A DNA stretch of 64,000 nt, taken from NCBI GenBank assembly GCA_019022495.1, contig JAFEKR010000003.1:3906001-3970000 (forward strand). Direction: 5' to 3'. This document shows, piece by piece, positions 44,701-57,131 of this stretch. Source of the stretch: Epichloe hybrida (lineage: Eukaryota; Ascomycota; Sordariomycetes; Hypocreales; Clavicipitaceae). Each line of letters opens with the position of its first letter. Position 1 is the stretch's first letter. Both the position numbers and the translations under genes were made by a program. The notes below the pieces were generated by a model that saw only the letters and a program-made list of their open reading frames with translations, ran no database searches and was not told where the DNA came from.

Positions 44701-46286
44701 ACAGCAATGAGGATTCGGAGCCGGAAGTGGTCCAGCCCGCTAAACGAGCCTCGCTTGTTTCAACTCGAGCAAAGACTTCCGCAGACGCTCCCGACCCCAA
44801 AATGCGTACATCAATGCGTCAATCATTGCGAGCAGGTCCACCGGCACCGGTACCCGACATGGGCCTCGAAAGGTCTGGGGGGATGAGGAGGTCAATGAGG
44901 GATGGGCCGGTCACTAAGACTCCCGCTGTCAGACAACGAACGGCAGAGGCACCTGTCACAAGCTCCGGGTCTGCTGCAGTCCCATCAATGCGGAAGTCTT
45001 TGCGAGCCAGCAGATCGAATGGTGATGCTCTTCGCCCGACATTGTCCAGTTCTGGCAGGCCCGCATCATGTCAGCATCCACCTACAAAGGGCCTCTCGAA
45101 GAACCACAAGCGCAACATGTCATCAGATGACCTGGCCTCCTCGACAGCCATCAAGCCTACCTTGCGACGCCGCGGCTCAGACGACAGCGAGAGCAGCTTT
45201 AAGCGCAAGAGATCTGGATCAGCGTCGAGTGATGCGCATCAATTGCGAATGTCAATGCGGCCAAGTCTGCGCGAACCATCTTCGCCCTCAGACCCTGCTA
45301 AGCGCTTCAGCTTGCGCTCTCTCTCCCCCCCGGGCTTCAGAAGAAACTCCTTCTCGTCTCTGCCCCCCGAGGCTAGATCATCAATGACTGGTAGCCCAGG
45401 TCGTATGCACCAGTCCCTGCGCGATCGACCAACTTCTGCAAGCTCACGCTTGAAAATAGGCAGTTTCAAGAAGCCCTCAGGACTTGGCAAGAAGTCCAAG
45501 GGTGGGAGCCGCTTTGCCGACTCCAGTGACGAAGAAGACGGTGGCCCATCGCTCTTCCGAAGCCGCTTTGCTGACTCCAGTGACGATGAGGAGGAGGCTG
45601 CACCATTGCCCAAGAGCAAGGGCTTACCCAAGTCACTTCGTAATGGTAATGAACCAACATCTAGCATCCCGAGTCGCATGGTGGCATCACCAGAACTTCC
45701 TGCCGATGATGGCGGGCTTACACAGCCCAAGCGCGGGTCTTTGCCCGATGGACAGTCCTCAATCCGGCGAAGCCGATCCGGTCGTGGCACTCTAGAGCCT
45801 CTGCCTCAGAACGACATGCCTCGACCTCCTGCTTCTCGCCGAGGTAGCTTCATGTCCATCCTCCGCCGCAAGAAGGACACGTCAGACAAGATTTCAAAGG
45901 ACGTGGGTGAGAGTGTGGCACGAAAAGATACTGTTTTGGAACGGAGCCCCGAAGAATTAGCTCAGCTCCGCAGCAATTCTTTCCATAAGCGCGGTCCCAG
46001 TTGGCCGCTGCCTGACGAAGAGGGTCCTGACACGGCGAACAGCAGACCAAGTGAGCCATCTCGACCATCCACTGCTGGCGGAGTCGCACCCTCGAAGATG
46101 AGCAGTTTCTTGCGCCGTCGAAGTACGTCGCAGGGCATGGTTGGTCTTGGCCATGGTGAAGTTGATGTCAATGAGGCTGTTCCACCAATTCCCGCCGAAT
46201 TCGCTCAGACAGGGTCACAGCAGCCTCAACAAACCAAGAAGAAGAAGTTTGGTGCGTTGCGAAAGATGTTTGGTATCCACGACTAG
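41761..46286 (+). CDS. Large intrinsically disordered protein of unknown function
   Basis: Two exons (41761-41799, 41976-46286) give 1449 residues. The tiny first exon encodes MFGGSRRRQPPAQ and the frame continues in phase with PLTRETANPSAATAAAAVFM. The chain is almost entirely disordered, rich in Ser, Pro, Arg, Glu and Lys. A KEKKKKRKKNKNRNK-like basic cluster (residues about 320-340) may be a nuclear or membrane-binding patch. A short ordered segment DDWENAKAYWKSLSYEKRRQ lies near residue 855. Two related acidic blocks SRFADSSDEEDGG and SRFADSSDDEEE, and a basic SRRGSFMSILRRKK, lie toward the C-terminus. The end is KKKKFGALRKMFGIHD, a possible amphipathic anchor. The overall look resembles eisosome-associated or cortical scaffold proteins, but I do not assign it. 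Confidence 0.8.
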
Positions 46287-47882
46287 ATAGCGTGGAGCTG
46301 TATCGTCTCGTCGCACTGTGGGTTTTCAGCCATCCGAGTTCCTGTTTTGACTTATGAGATTTTGGATCAACTGCCTGGGAAGGTGTTGCCTAATGCGATT
46401 CCCCGAGCCAAGACCTGTATCAGCCATTCTGTTCAATGCTCTCTAGACCATCCATGTCTACATAGTACGCCCTCGACGGCTTTCCTTTTCACTTGTTAAT
46501 TCATCCGGTCTCATATTCCTCAGTTTTCTTTCTTTTGACGTAAAATATTGCTCATCAGATACTCTTTGTGTACCTTTATCCCGCGAGTCTCTTGGAGTCT
46601 TCTCTCGCGGATCAAGGATATACTTGTTTAGCCCACGGGTTCATGGAGTTTCTGCTTATTTCTGCTCCAAGTTCTGATGGGATTATTTAATTTTCACCCT
46701 TTTGGAATACCTGGTTGCGACACAGATGGAGTTATCCACCACTGGAGCTCGAAGGGGGGGGGGGGGTCGTTCTTGCAAGTAGACGTAGAATAGAGTGGTT
46801 TGGAGTCTAGGCCTGAATGATGTGTTGTTACGCTGAAATGTCACTGGAATATATTGCCTCTTGTACGGATCGGTTGATAGAGGCTGTCCGTCCCAGTTTG
46901 CCCAAAGAATTCGAACCTCGATCACTTGCTGGCACATTTCGAAAGATAAGACAACAGACTGGCCATCGTCAAAGTAGACTTTGTTCCCGAAAACATTGAA
47001 CAATGGCGTATCAAGTCTCAACTTACCCGGCATGATAGTAAAGGGTATTCATCCCCATGACCATTCATACAGTCTTACAACTTGTCACTCTTCACTCTTC
47101 ACACGTTGCCAGGAACACAAGTGCCATTGCCATAAGCAGTAACTCCCGATCACCGACGATGTTACTCTTTCGAATGTACTTCCCTTTAAAACCAGTTCCA
47201 ACAAGGCGGAGCCCATGTTTGCGTTGACCCTAACCAACCTGTTGTAATAAACATCAGCAGAAAAAAAAAACAGAAGGGAAAAAAGACCGAGCACGCTTCC
47301 TTATTAAATCCAAGCTCTAGATGACCGAGCCAGCTCGTGGCTGGCTAGGTATTTTCGAAATTATAAAATGAAACAATAATAAACCTTGGTCTCAGAGTAG
47401 ATGCACTGTGCAGTCAGGCTTTCCTTTTCGGGTTCAGATGCCTTTGGTCTTCGCCTCATGTTACTAAATCTCATCTCGACTAGCTGTGCGCTTCTTCCTG
47501 CCAATTCGGTCACGAAAGATGGGGAGAGAAACAAAAATGATGCGAAAAGAGAGGAATAAAAAAGCCTTCAGGTACGAGCAAAAAAAAAATGTGTTATGAT
47601 GTATAGCCTATGGTGGTTGCTCTTGACTTCCCAGTATAGCAGAATGGCCTTGCCGTGCTGTGAAGGAGAGGGTATGCACACTAAAAGGTTTGTATTGAGA
47701 AAAGCTTCGGTGACATGTGATGATGGGTTGGTCATATTTTGGTAGCCATAGACACACAGATAGAGTTTAGGCGGCCAATGGCAAAGCCGTGAAAGCAGAC
47801 TAATATTGGCCGCTTGGTCATGTTCAAATATAGTTGCGTTGTCTCAATTACGTGGAAGAACTCCGATACATACTCGTGAAAT
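46287..47882. other. 1.6 kb convergent 3' region
   Basis: 3' regions of the large disordered protein and the DUF1752 gene. A G-run occurs at about 46756-46767. A 116-codon minus-strand frame is present at 46683-47033 but has no homology signature, and I do not call it. Confidence 0.35.
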
Positions 47883-49506
47883 CTAGCTTCGAAAACGGGA
47901 TTTGTCCTTGACACGGGACTTTTCTCGTTCCAGTAACAGCGTCAATTGACTTCTGGTTCTGCCCATGGGCACACTAGCAGTATGACTAGGTTGCGTAGGC
48001 TCCATGCGTGAATCTACCAGGGAGGTGGCGGACGGATGAGAAACGAGGCTTGTTCTGTCCCTTTGCGGATCCAAGATATGGGACGCTGGTAAGGAGCCGG
48101 CTTGATCGATGATCTGACCATGAGCTGCTACGTTTGTGGTGGTGGCAGTTGCGCCCGTAAACAAACCCTGAGTCGAACTCTTGCGCATGTAACCATTCTG
48201 AGTGATGGACCGGCCCATCATGGCCGAAGAATCAGTGATTGAGCCCGTAGTAGATGAATTGTCCGTTTCAGTTCGTGTCAGCGATATAGATCTGACAGAG
48301 ACAGGTGACCTCAGCTCAGATGTGTTTTGTGCTAGGGAGTTTGAGTTTGCCATCGACGTTGACAATGTCGGCCGACTTGAACCATTGGACGTTCTGGACA
48401 TGTCATTAGCGGTTGTAGTCGATGCCACAGGTTGCTTTCCTGCTGCCTTGGCGCTGAGCCTAGGTTGAGGTGACGACTTCGTGCTAATATTGTCTTCCAT
48501 CTCCCCAGGCTCGTGTTTTGTACCACTTTCCAGACGCTCCAACATCGGTGGGTATGCCCTGAGTCGTGTTTGATCGCTTTGTGACTCTTCTGGGGGAGGA
48601 TCCTCTGGAATGTTACTCGGCACAGCGGCGGAAGCTTGAGCACTGCCATTTCTACTCGGGGTCGGGTGGTTTGTGGCTGTCGTTGCTGTCGATGATGATG
48701 TCGAAACTGCTATCAGCCTTTGAGTGGCAGACGACAGTTTAGTTGAACTAGGGGGCATTTCCAGACCCGTCGTGGCCGTACTCCCTGACGAAGGGATGTC
48801 ACTCTCCTTTGCGCCCTCGTCACCAGACTCGGGAGGGGACACGAATCGGGCTGTTGGACGCAGGCCTGTGGCGAGCGGACTTCGAGACTTCTTCAAGATG
48901 GGATGCGAGGGTGGAGGTTTGGATGCACTTGATGACAGACTCCTGATTGAAGCATCGTTTGATTTCAATCGAGGAGCGTTCGGACGGTCCTGTGTAGAGT
49001 CAACTTCGCGATGTAGGTGTGTGACGATTGGCTGCTTGGCTAACGCTGGAACCTGGATCATGATTGTCAATAACAGAGAGAGGGCAATAAAAACGGATTG
49101 AGACCACTCACATCGGGGCCTTCCCAGCGATTGGGGGGTCCATGTAGAGGAACAAAAGTAGGACCAACGGAGATGTCTTCGTAAATCCTGGCGAGTGCCC
49201 GGCCACTCAGATACTTGCGATCACTACCCCAGACTTGCCACCAAAAATTCTCGAGACGTCGGGCCGTAGGATCTTTGAGATTCTTGTTGGTTGTTGTATA
49301 TACTGCCAAATATGCCATGTGAGTTGCGTTATCCCACGAGGCCGGCACTGCGAAGCCATCCTGTTTGACTGTAGGGGTTACGTACCATGCCAATATTCCC
49401 ATATTTTGTCAGCTGGAATTAAAGGGTAGCTGGCCACTTCTTTGTAGATGTTCAGGGTGTTGATGACGATACCTTTCGGCAATATCATGGGCACACTTGA
49501 GTCCAT
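47883..49506 (-). CDS. DUF1752 (GATA-like N-terminal domain) protein
   Basis: Three exons (49386-49506, 49112-49302, 47883-49052) give 493 residues. The first ATG is at 49506, with an AAGATGG context. The conserved domain spans residues about 8-95: MILPKGIVINTLNIYKEVAS, WEYWHVYTTTNKNLKDPTAR, LENFWWQVWGSDRKYLSG, then ISVGPTFVPLHGPPNRWEGP. This is the fungal PF08550 module named after the N-terminus of the nitrogen regulator AreA. No zinc finger follows it here. The remaining 390 residues are disordered, Ser/Thr-rich, with several SP/TP sites, and end in a basic helix (RTRSQLTLLLEREKSRVKDK). In yeast and fission yeast, proteins with this domain are linked to TORC1/glucose signalling; the role here is inferred only. 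Confidence 0.85.
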
Positions 49507-50247
49507 CTTGGACAGCAAAGATACGATCAAGTGGTGTACTGACTGGCCTTGTGCTTGTCGAGGCTGACTCTCTGGCACTGTATGTAACTAACTATATTTG
49601 ACTTGACCAAGTGATCATGATTGCCAATAAAGGAGGAAGTCTAACTGAAAAATGTTGGGTTTGTGAAGACCGGAGAAGAGTTGCCCGGTTGAGAGAGAAG
49701 CGGAGGGGGCGTGAGCGCGAACTGAGCGCAAATGAGTTGACCGAATGAGTTGTTGATGAAACCAAGTCGTGTTGTAAGAGAGACTACAGCGGGGCAGGTT
49801 GGTTTCAGGCGCAAAGACGAATGCTGAGCGCGTCGCGGTTCGAGTTTGACGAAAAGGACCCGGGCATCAAGGTTTTTGGGAGGGATAGAGTTCTCTCAAT
49901 TGCTGTGCAAGATTAAGCGTTGGTGGTGAGGCGCGACGGCGAAGATGGTGAGTTGAGCAGACTGCGTCGCAATAGTGGGGTTTTCGGGGTTCTGGATTCC
50001 GAGAGGAACAACGTAGTGCGGTGTCGGAAGGCCAAGATGGAGCAGGAGCAGGAGCAGGAAGGAGCAGGAAGGAGAGCAGGTGGCCATGTGCTTAAGTCCT
50101 GGTTATCCCTGGGCTTACTGTGCCTCTTAGCTCTGCCGTTAGCTTATTAGCTCTCTCTGGCTGGTCTGGTGGTTGTCTCTTGCCTCTTGCCTTTCCCACC
50201 GGGCCACCGGTCCCTCACCTTTCCGCTCCCCTCCCTTTTACAATGAA

Positions 50248-50331
50248 GATTGAGATTGGGATGGAGTTGGAGTTGGAGTTGGAGTTTTGGGGTTGGGGTT
50301 GGGGTTGGAGATGGAGATGGAGATGGAGATG
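50248..50331 (+). repeat. G/T-rich hexamer array (GGAGTT, GGGGTT, GGAGAT)
   Basis: Three related hexamers occur in successive blocks: about five GGAGTT, three GGGGTT, then four GGAGAT. The G-rich strand has several runs of three or four G residues spaced by TT, a pattern that can form G-quadruplexes. Confidence 0.85.
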
Positions 50332-50901
50332 AGATGGGCGCGCCGCGGAAGGAGCCCTCGCCTCGCCCCGGAAGGAGCCCTCGCCTCGCCCTTGCGCTTC
50401 TTTTTGCACTTGAAGTCAAAACGGTAATCGAGTATGACGCAGCGAGTAGTCCGCCAAGTCGCACCTGCCAGCCAAGTTGACACCGAACTGGACGCTAAGA
50501 AGCCCCCCGCAGCTGTCTTGCACTCCCCAGCCAGCTGTCACGAGCTTTCGATGTTCAAGACTCTCTGAGATTCCGGCCTCTTGCGTTGGGCAGGGACTGC
50601 GGTACGAAGTCTCGGATCTTGAAGGCGTCGCTACGTTTTGCAGCATCGGCCCGTTGGCCCACGGGAGCAATCAATCATAAAATACAAGAATCAACCGTTA
50701 TCGGACTTTGGAATGCGGAATGGAATGCGGAATGGAATGAGAACAGAAAAAGAAGGACGAGGCAAGGGCCTGGGCGAGACCCTGACAGTTCCAATTGAAG
50801 GAGGTCTCGTGACGACGGGACTGACAAGCACGAGCCGCACGACAGGGCAAGTCGCAGTGGGCAAGGGGGCCAAGCATCCAACACTGCTTTTGCCAGCTGT
50901 A

Positions 50902-50928
50902 TACGGAGTATGCGGAGTATACGGAGTA
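50902..50928 (+). repeat. TACGGAGTA motif cluster
   Basis: TACGGAGTA, TGCGGAGTA and TACGGAGTA stand side by side in intergenic DNA. The motif recurs elsewhere in the window (see findings). Confidence 0.8.
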
Positions 50929-53172
50929 TAGCCTCGGAAAGTAGTGAAAGAAAGAAAAGGGGGACAAGGTGAATATGACCAACACGACGAACGGAAGTCC
51001 TTGGGGCCAAGCTACCAAGCAACGCTCGCTGATCATTACTTGCCTCACAGCTCCAGATTGGCCATTGGGCAGCCAGACCGGGCAGGGTCCAAAGACCACC
51101 AAGTTGGTAATAAAGTCAATTTTACCTGTCCTTGGCATATTGCATTGGAAGCTGGGGTAAGAGGGCAGCGTTGCTGTTGCGCGACTGCTCCAGCTCGAAA
51201 GTGCAACCCGACCCGACAACCCTCGCCACAGGTCAAGCGGAGGCAGTACATATCAGCTCACTGCTGCATTGTTTATTACAGAACACTCCTATCCATGGCT
51301 TCAGCAAACATTAGCAGCCCGCCCATTGTCAAGCGCACTATGGTGAACAGCGCCACAGCGAAATTCATCGCAATGCGCAACGTCGGCGGGCTTTATCAAG
51401 TATCAACAAGGGCCAAGCTCCTGCTTGCTCGGCTGTAACAGCCCGGATGGGTCGTTTCTGCCCTGGGATTGTGGCCCGTGGCTGGGCAGCAAAGTTGGGC
51501 TGAGCGAGAGATTAAGCAGTGTGCCGGGAGAGCCTACGTACGCGTACAATCACCGAGGCTTGAATGGAAATCAATGTCGAACGTTCTAGAGCGGCGTCAT
51601 TCGTTGTTGTCTGCTTCGCCACCACGGGATGCCCATCTACAAGACAGGGCTGGGGGCCGATTTGGTCGTGGACGGCTGTCTCGGCTGAACATCCGGAGTA
51701 ATGTCGCAACAAGTCCGCCGTCTCATCAGGGCACAAAAGAAACCGGAGTACGGAGTAGAAACGACATGGTTTGTTGTCTGCCTGGTAATCCACACTCCGT
51801 ACGGATTACATGATACGTGCTTTTGGCTATTTGAGCCTGGCCAGGCTTGCCCCTGGTGATCAGCAGTGTGCCACACCATTGAGAGATGGAACCATTGGAA
51901 CCTTTTAGTTGGCTTCTATTCCCGTCCGGCCGGTCCAGCCACACAGAGCCCTGGCATCCTGGGTACACCTTGCCCTGGCGTCGTCGTCGTATCGCCAGCC
52001 TGATTTGATCAGTCACTCTAACCTCGCGATCCACGCGGACCGCGGACCGGCCTGGCCCGTCTTTCGTCTCCAAGCCCCCCCAAAGGTTGAGGCTGCCAAC
52101 AACAACAACGAAGGGCCGCCATTCGTTGTATTCTTGTTTGAACATTGGTCACTACACTTGTACAGTCAGAAAAATGTCTCGCGAGGGTAAGCCTGTTGAT
52201 GGCGGTCAAAAAGACCACTTCACATTGGTCGCGTTATCATGAAGAACGATGCGGAACCATTTGGCTGCGCGGCGCCTGATAAATTGTGAGCAAGTCCAAA
52301 CGATGGCCTATTAATCCATGCTTATAACACGGCATCAGCATGAGCAGAGCACACTTGCTGTCATTCTTCCCGATGTGCTCTGGACACTATTCATTCACTC
52401 ACCGCATTTCATAAGCGACTGGCAGATGCAATGATCGGCGTTCCGTCTTAGTTTCTGCTCCCCCCCCGCCTTCTTCTCTCCGCCGCACCGGCCGACTTGA
52501 TTTGTATGGTCGCTCAGAGCGCCACACTGCTACCCATTGATCCATCTCGATTGCTTGCAGCACGACAACCACACCACAAATCTCCTCTTGGGAGAGGGAA
52601 AGAGAAGAACAAAGGCAACAAAACAGGGAACACGGAGTGAAACAGGGTGGCCGTTGAAGCACTAGCTAGGGAAGGGGTCTGCTGTCAAATCAACAAAGGG
52701 TGCACAATTGTCTATTCCTTTTCGGGCCAGACGGCGTGCAAAAGTTGCATTTCCCCATTCACCGAATAATTATTGGTCTTGTCGGTAGTGTGTAGTGCTC
52801 ATAGGTCGCTGGGCGTCACGAACGCATCACCAAGACAGTAGGGGCGCGCCATTCATAGAAACAAGTGAAGACACAACGTCATAGTCCCAATCCGATCCGG
52901 CATCTGATCCGGAGAAAGGTTAAATTATCATTATTTTCGAACCCAAAAGAATTCAACATTCCAAAGAAAGCTGTGTCTAGCTTGGCAATGCAAATTGACC
53001 ACCGTAACGCCTCTGAACTCTCGAGAAATCCCTTGGCCCGATTTCTCTGGGGCAATGTGCATCATTACTGATGTTGTTTTCCCTGACCGTCCTGATCTTC
53101 GCCCCTCGCTTGTTGTGGTGTAATTTTGTCCAGAGTGCTTTTTTTTTCCCATTTGGGGGGTATGACGTCCGA

Positions 53173-54677
<1,505 letters not shown>

Positions 54678-55319
54678 TTGTTGCGATTGCGAGGGGGGGT
54701 CAATTCGAAAGCGGCGATGTTCTTGCCGAGAAGAAACGACGAGCCGGATTGCAAGAAAGATGGGATGTTCCGCGATAAGGATATGAACAATGGGAAAAGA
54801 GTTCGGCGACGGAAGAGAAGAGAGCAAGATGGAAAAAAGGAAACGAGGGAACAAGCCGTGAGCAATTGACTTCCGGGCCCTTTGGTTTATTATTCCATGG
54901 CAGCAACTTTTTCCCACCCCTTGAGCTTCCTGCCTAATCACACGCCCCTTGGAGGGAGCTACCTAATACTGTGCGGACGTACACATGCGGACTACGGAGT
55001 ACTACGGAGTAATCCGTACTACGGAGTACATTATGTAATGGAGCCACGCCGGCAAGGGCATCGCAGCCCCCCGATGGCGCCCCGGGGGCGAGCGGGGAGG
55101 ACGTGGCGTGGCAAGTGGGGTGGGCGCGGCAGGGCTTGCTTGCACCTGCGTTTTTTACTTCTACTCAACAAAAATGTTGCGGTTGGTTTCGGTTGTCTAG
55201 AAAATAATACCAGCCATCTCGGATCTACCAAAGCCCCGTCATTTTCACCATGACTTGTGTGTGTTCTCCGTACAGTCGAATCTCTTTCCTTTTCAACTTT
55301 TCCAACAGTCGACGTCGCT
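54678..55319. promoter_or_regulatory. Upstream region of the SDR gene with three TACGGAGTA motifs
   Basis: The promoter of the minus-strand SDR gene also contains the 3' region of IVD. TACGGAGTA occurs at 54993, 55003 and 55020, with an intervening inverted half-site ATCCGTA, within 36 bp. Such clustering in a promoter suggests binding by a dimeric factor, although a dispersed repeat cannot be excluded. Confidence 0.45.
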
Positions 55320-56657
55320 TCAAGCATTGGCATACTCCTTGTTGAACGCGCGACCGATGACCATGCGTCTGATTTCCGACGTCCCCGCGCCAATCTCGTA
55401 TAGCTTGGCACTGTGGACATGTATTAGTAAAACGCATTCTAGCAACGCCGATACGTAGAATCAGAAGGGAGATCTGGGGCTACATGTATAAAGATATAAA
55501 AAAATAGAGAACGAAATTAAAAAAAAACCTACTCTCTGAGTAGCCGCGAGGCAGGCATTTCCTCGACATAGCCCATGCCACCCAGCAGCTGGATGCAGTC
55601 CAGGGAACACTCGGTGGCGCGCTCAGCGGCATAGAGAATAGCACCTGCGCAATCCTGGGTGCGGATGATGCCCTGCTCATCGACCTGCTTGGCCGTGCCG
55701 TAGGTGTAGGCCCGCGAGGCCTGCAGCTTGGTGTACATGTCGGCCAGCTTGCCCTGAACAAGCTGGTTGTGGGCGATGGGCGAGCCGAACTGCTGGCGCC
55801 GATGGGCAAACGGCAAGGCGACGTCGAGGGCGGCCTGCATGATACCGAGAGGACCGGCGGACAAGACGAGACGCTCGAGATCCAGGCCCTCCATCAAGAC
55901 GCGCACGCCGCCATCGACGTTGCCCAGAACGTCCTCCTCGGGGACGAAGACGTTGTCAAACATGAGCTCGCCCGTGTTGCTGCCGCGCATGCCCATCTTG
56001 TCGAGCTTGCGCGCGCAGCTGAATCCCTCGCTCCTGGTGTCGACGAGGAAGGCCGTGATGCCCTTGGAGCCCCTGTCGGGCTTCGTCTTGGCGTACACGA
56101 CAATCAAGTGCGCGTCGGGGCCGTTGGTAATCCACATCTTGGAGCCGTTGATCAGGTATCCGCCGTCGACCTTCTTCGCAGACGTGCGCATGCTCACGAC
56201 ATCGCTGCCGGCGCCCGACTCCGACATGGCCAGCGCGCCAACCGTCTTTCCCGAGACCAGACCAGGAAGGTACTTTGCCTTTTGGCCCGGGCTCGCATTC
56301 AGCTGCACCTGGTTCACGCACAGCTGCGAATGCGCCGCGTAGCTCAGGCCGATCGACCCGGACGCACGAGACATCTCCTCCATGACCACGGCGTGAGCCT
56401 GGTAGCCCATGCCCAGGCCGCCGAAGTCCTCGTCTGCCGTGATTCCCAGGAACCCGGCCGCTCCGAGCTTCTCCCACATGTCGTTGGGGAAGGCGTTGCT
56501 CCTGTCCGTGTGCGCAGCCACCTCCTCTGTGATTTCGCGGCGCGTGAACTCCTGCACCCGCTCCCGCAGCTCCTCGAGCTCCTCGGTCGACGGAGCCTCG
56601 AACCCCTTGGGGTGCTTGGATGAGTGGCATCTCTTCTGGGCGGTAGAGAGCGTCACG

Positions 56658-56689
<32 letters not shown>

Positions 56690-56755
56690 GCGCAACTGTC
56701 GGACGGCGGGGCGAGCGACGACCCTGCCGAGCGTTCTCAAGCTAGCTGCTGCCAT
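55320..56755 (-). CDS. IVD: Isovaleryl-CoA dehydrogenase, mitochondrial
   Basis: Two exons (55533-56755, 55320-55410) give 437 residues. A Ser/Ala/Arg presequence ([20 protein letters not shown]) precedes the acyl-CoA dehydrogenase fold: [23 protein letters not shown]-binding [18 protein letters not shown] and [36 protein letters not shown] contains the catalytic Glu placed as in isovaleryl-CoA dehydrogenase and not at the usual medium-chain position. The second exon completes [20 protein letters not shown]. The enzyme oxidises isovaleryl-CoA to 3-methylcrotonyl-CoA in leucine breakdown and passes electrons to ETF. The next enzyme of the path, MCC, is encoded head-to-head 376 bp away. Confidence 0.95.
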
Positions 56756-57131
56756 TGTGAAGTAGGTTATGCCAAGGACGGACCAAACGCGCTTCTCTGG
56801 TGCAAAAGCGTGAATTGGGCAAGAAACCGATGATGGAGTATGTAGTCTGCGGGAGCCGTCGTCAAAGACTCAAAGGTGAAGGAAGCAATGATGAAGCCGG
56901 TTTTGCTGCGGCTTAGTTCCCCCGACCGAGCGCGGCTGAACGCGGCTGTCTGCGGCTGTCTGCGGGCCACGAACCCCCAGCCTGGTTTTGCTCGGCTTTG
57001 TCTGCACATGTACTCTCGGCGTTCCCTTTCTTCCTCACCACTTCAAGAGCTCTTGCTCCGATTTCCAAGTTGTTGATCCATTCCCACCGGTCAACCCGAC
57101 TCAAACAAAAAAGGCACTCCCCATCATTCCC
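56756..57131. promoter_or_regulatory. Divergent promoter shared by IVD and MCCB
   Basis: 376 bp separate the two start codons, so the two leucine-catabolism genes must share most regulatory DNA. A direct repeat of CTGCGGCTGT at about 56942-56965 lies between them. In Aspergillus the corresponding genes are clustered and leucine-inducible, which suggests shared control here. No specific binding site is demonstrated. Confidence 0.6.

Larger units (their letters stand above)
49507..53172. other. 3.7 kb intergenic region rich in simple repeats
   Basis: No gene is supported on either strand. It holds GGAGTT/GGGGTT/GGAGAT hexamer runs (50248-50331), a 12-bp GAATGCGGAATG-type repeat (about 50711-50741) and TACGGAGTA motifs at 50902, 50920 and 51749. 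A short MSREG frame with a GT donor at 52173 could be a first exon, but no following exon was found. Confidence 0.5.

Noticed and set aside
46683..47033. 116-codon minus-strand open frame
   Set aside because: No recognizable motif, and a G-run encodes its poly-proline part; it lies between two 3' ends.
52173..52238. Short MSREG frame with a GT donor
   Set aside because: It looks like a possible first exon, but no downstream exon with protein-like sequence could be joined to it.
55769..56623. 284-codon plus-strand open frame
   Set aside because: It lies antisense to IVD and has Arg/Leu/Ala-biased composition with no domain.
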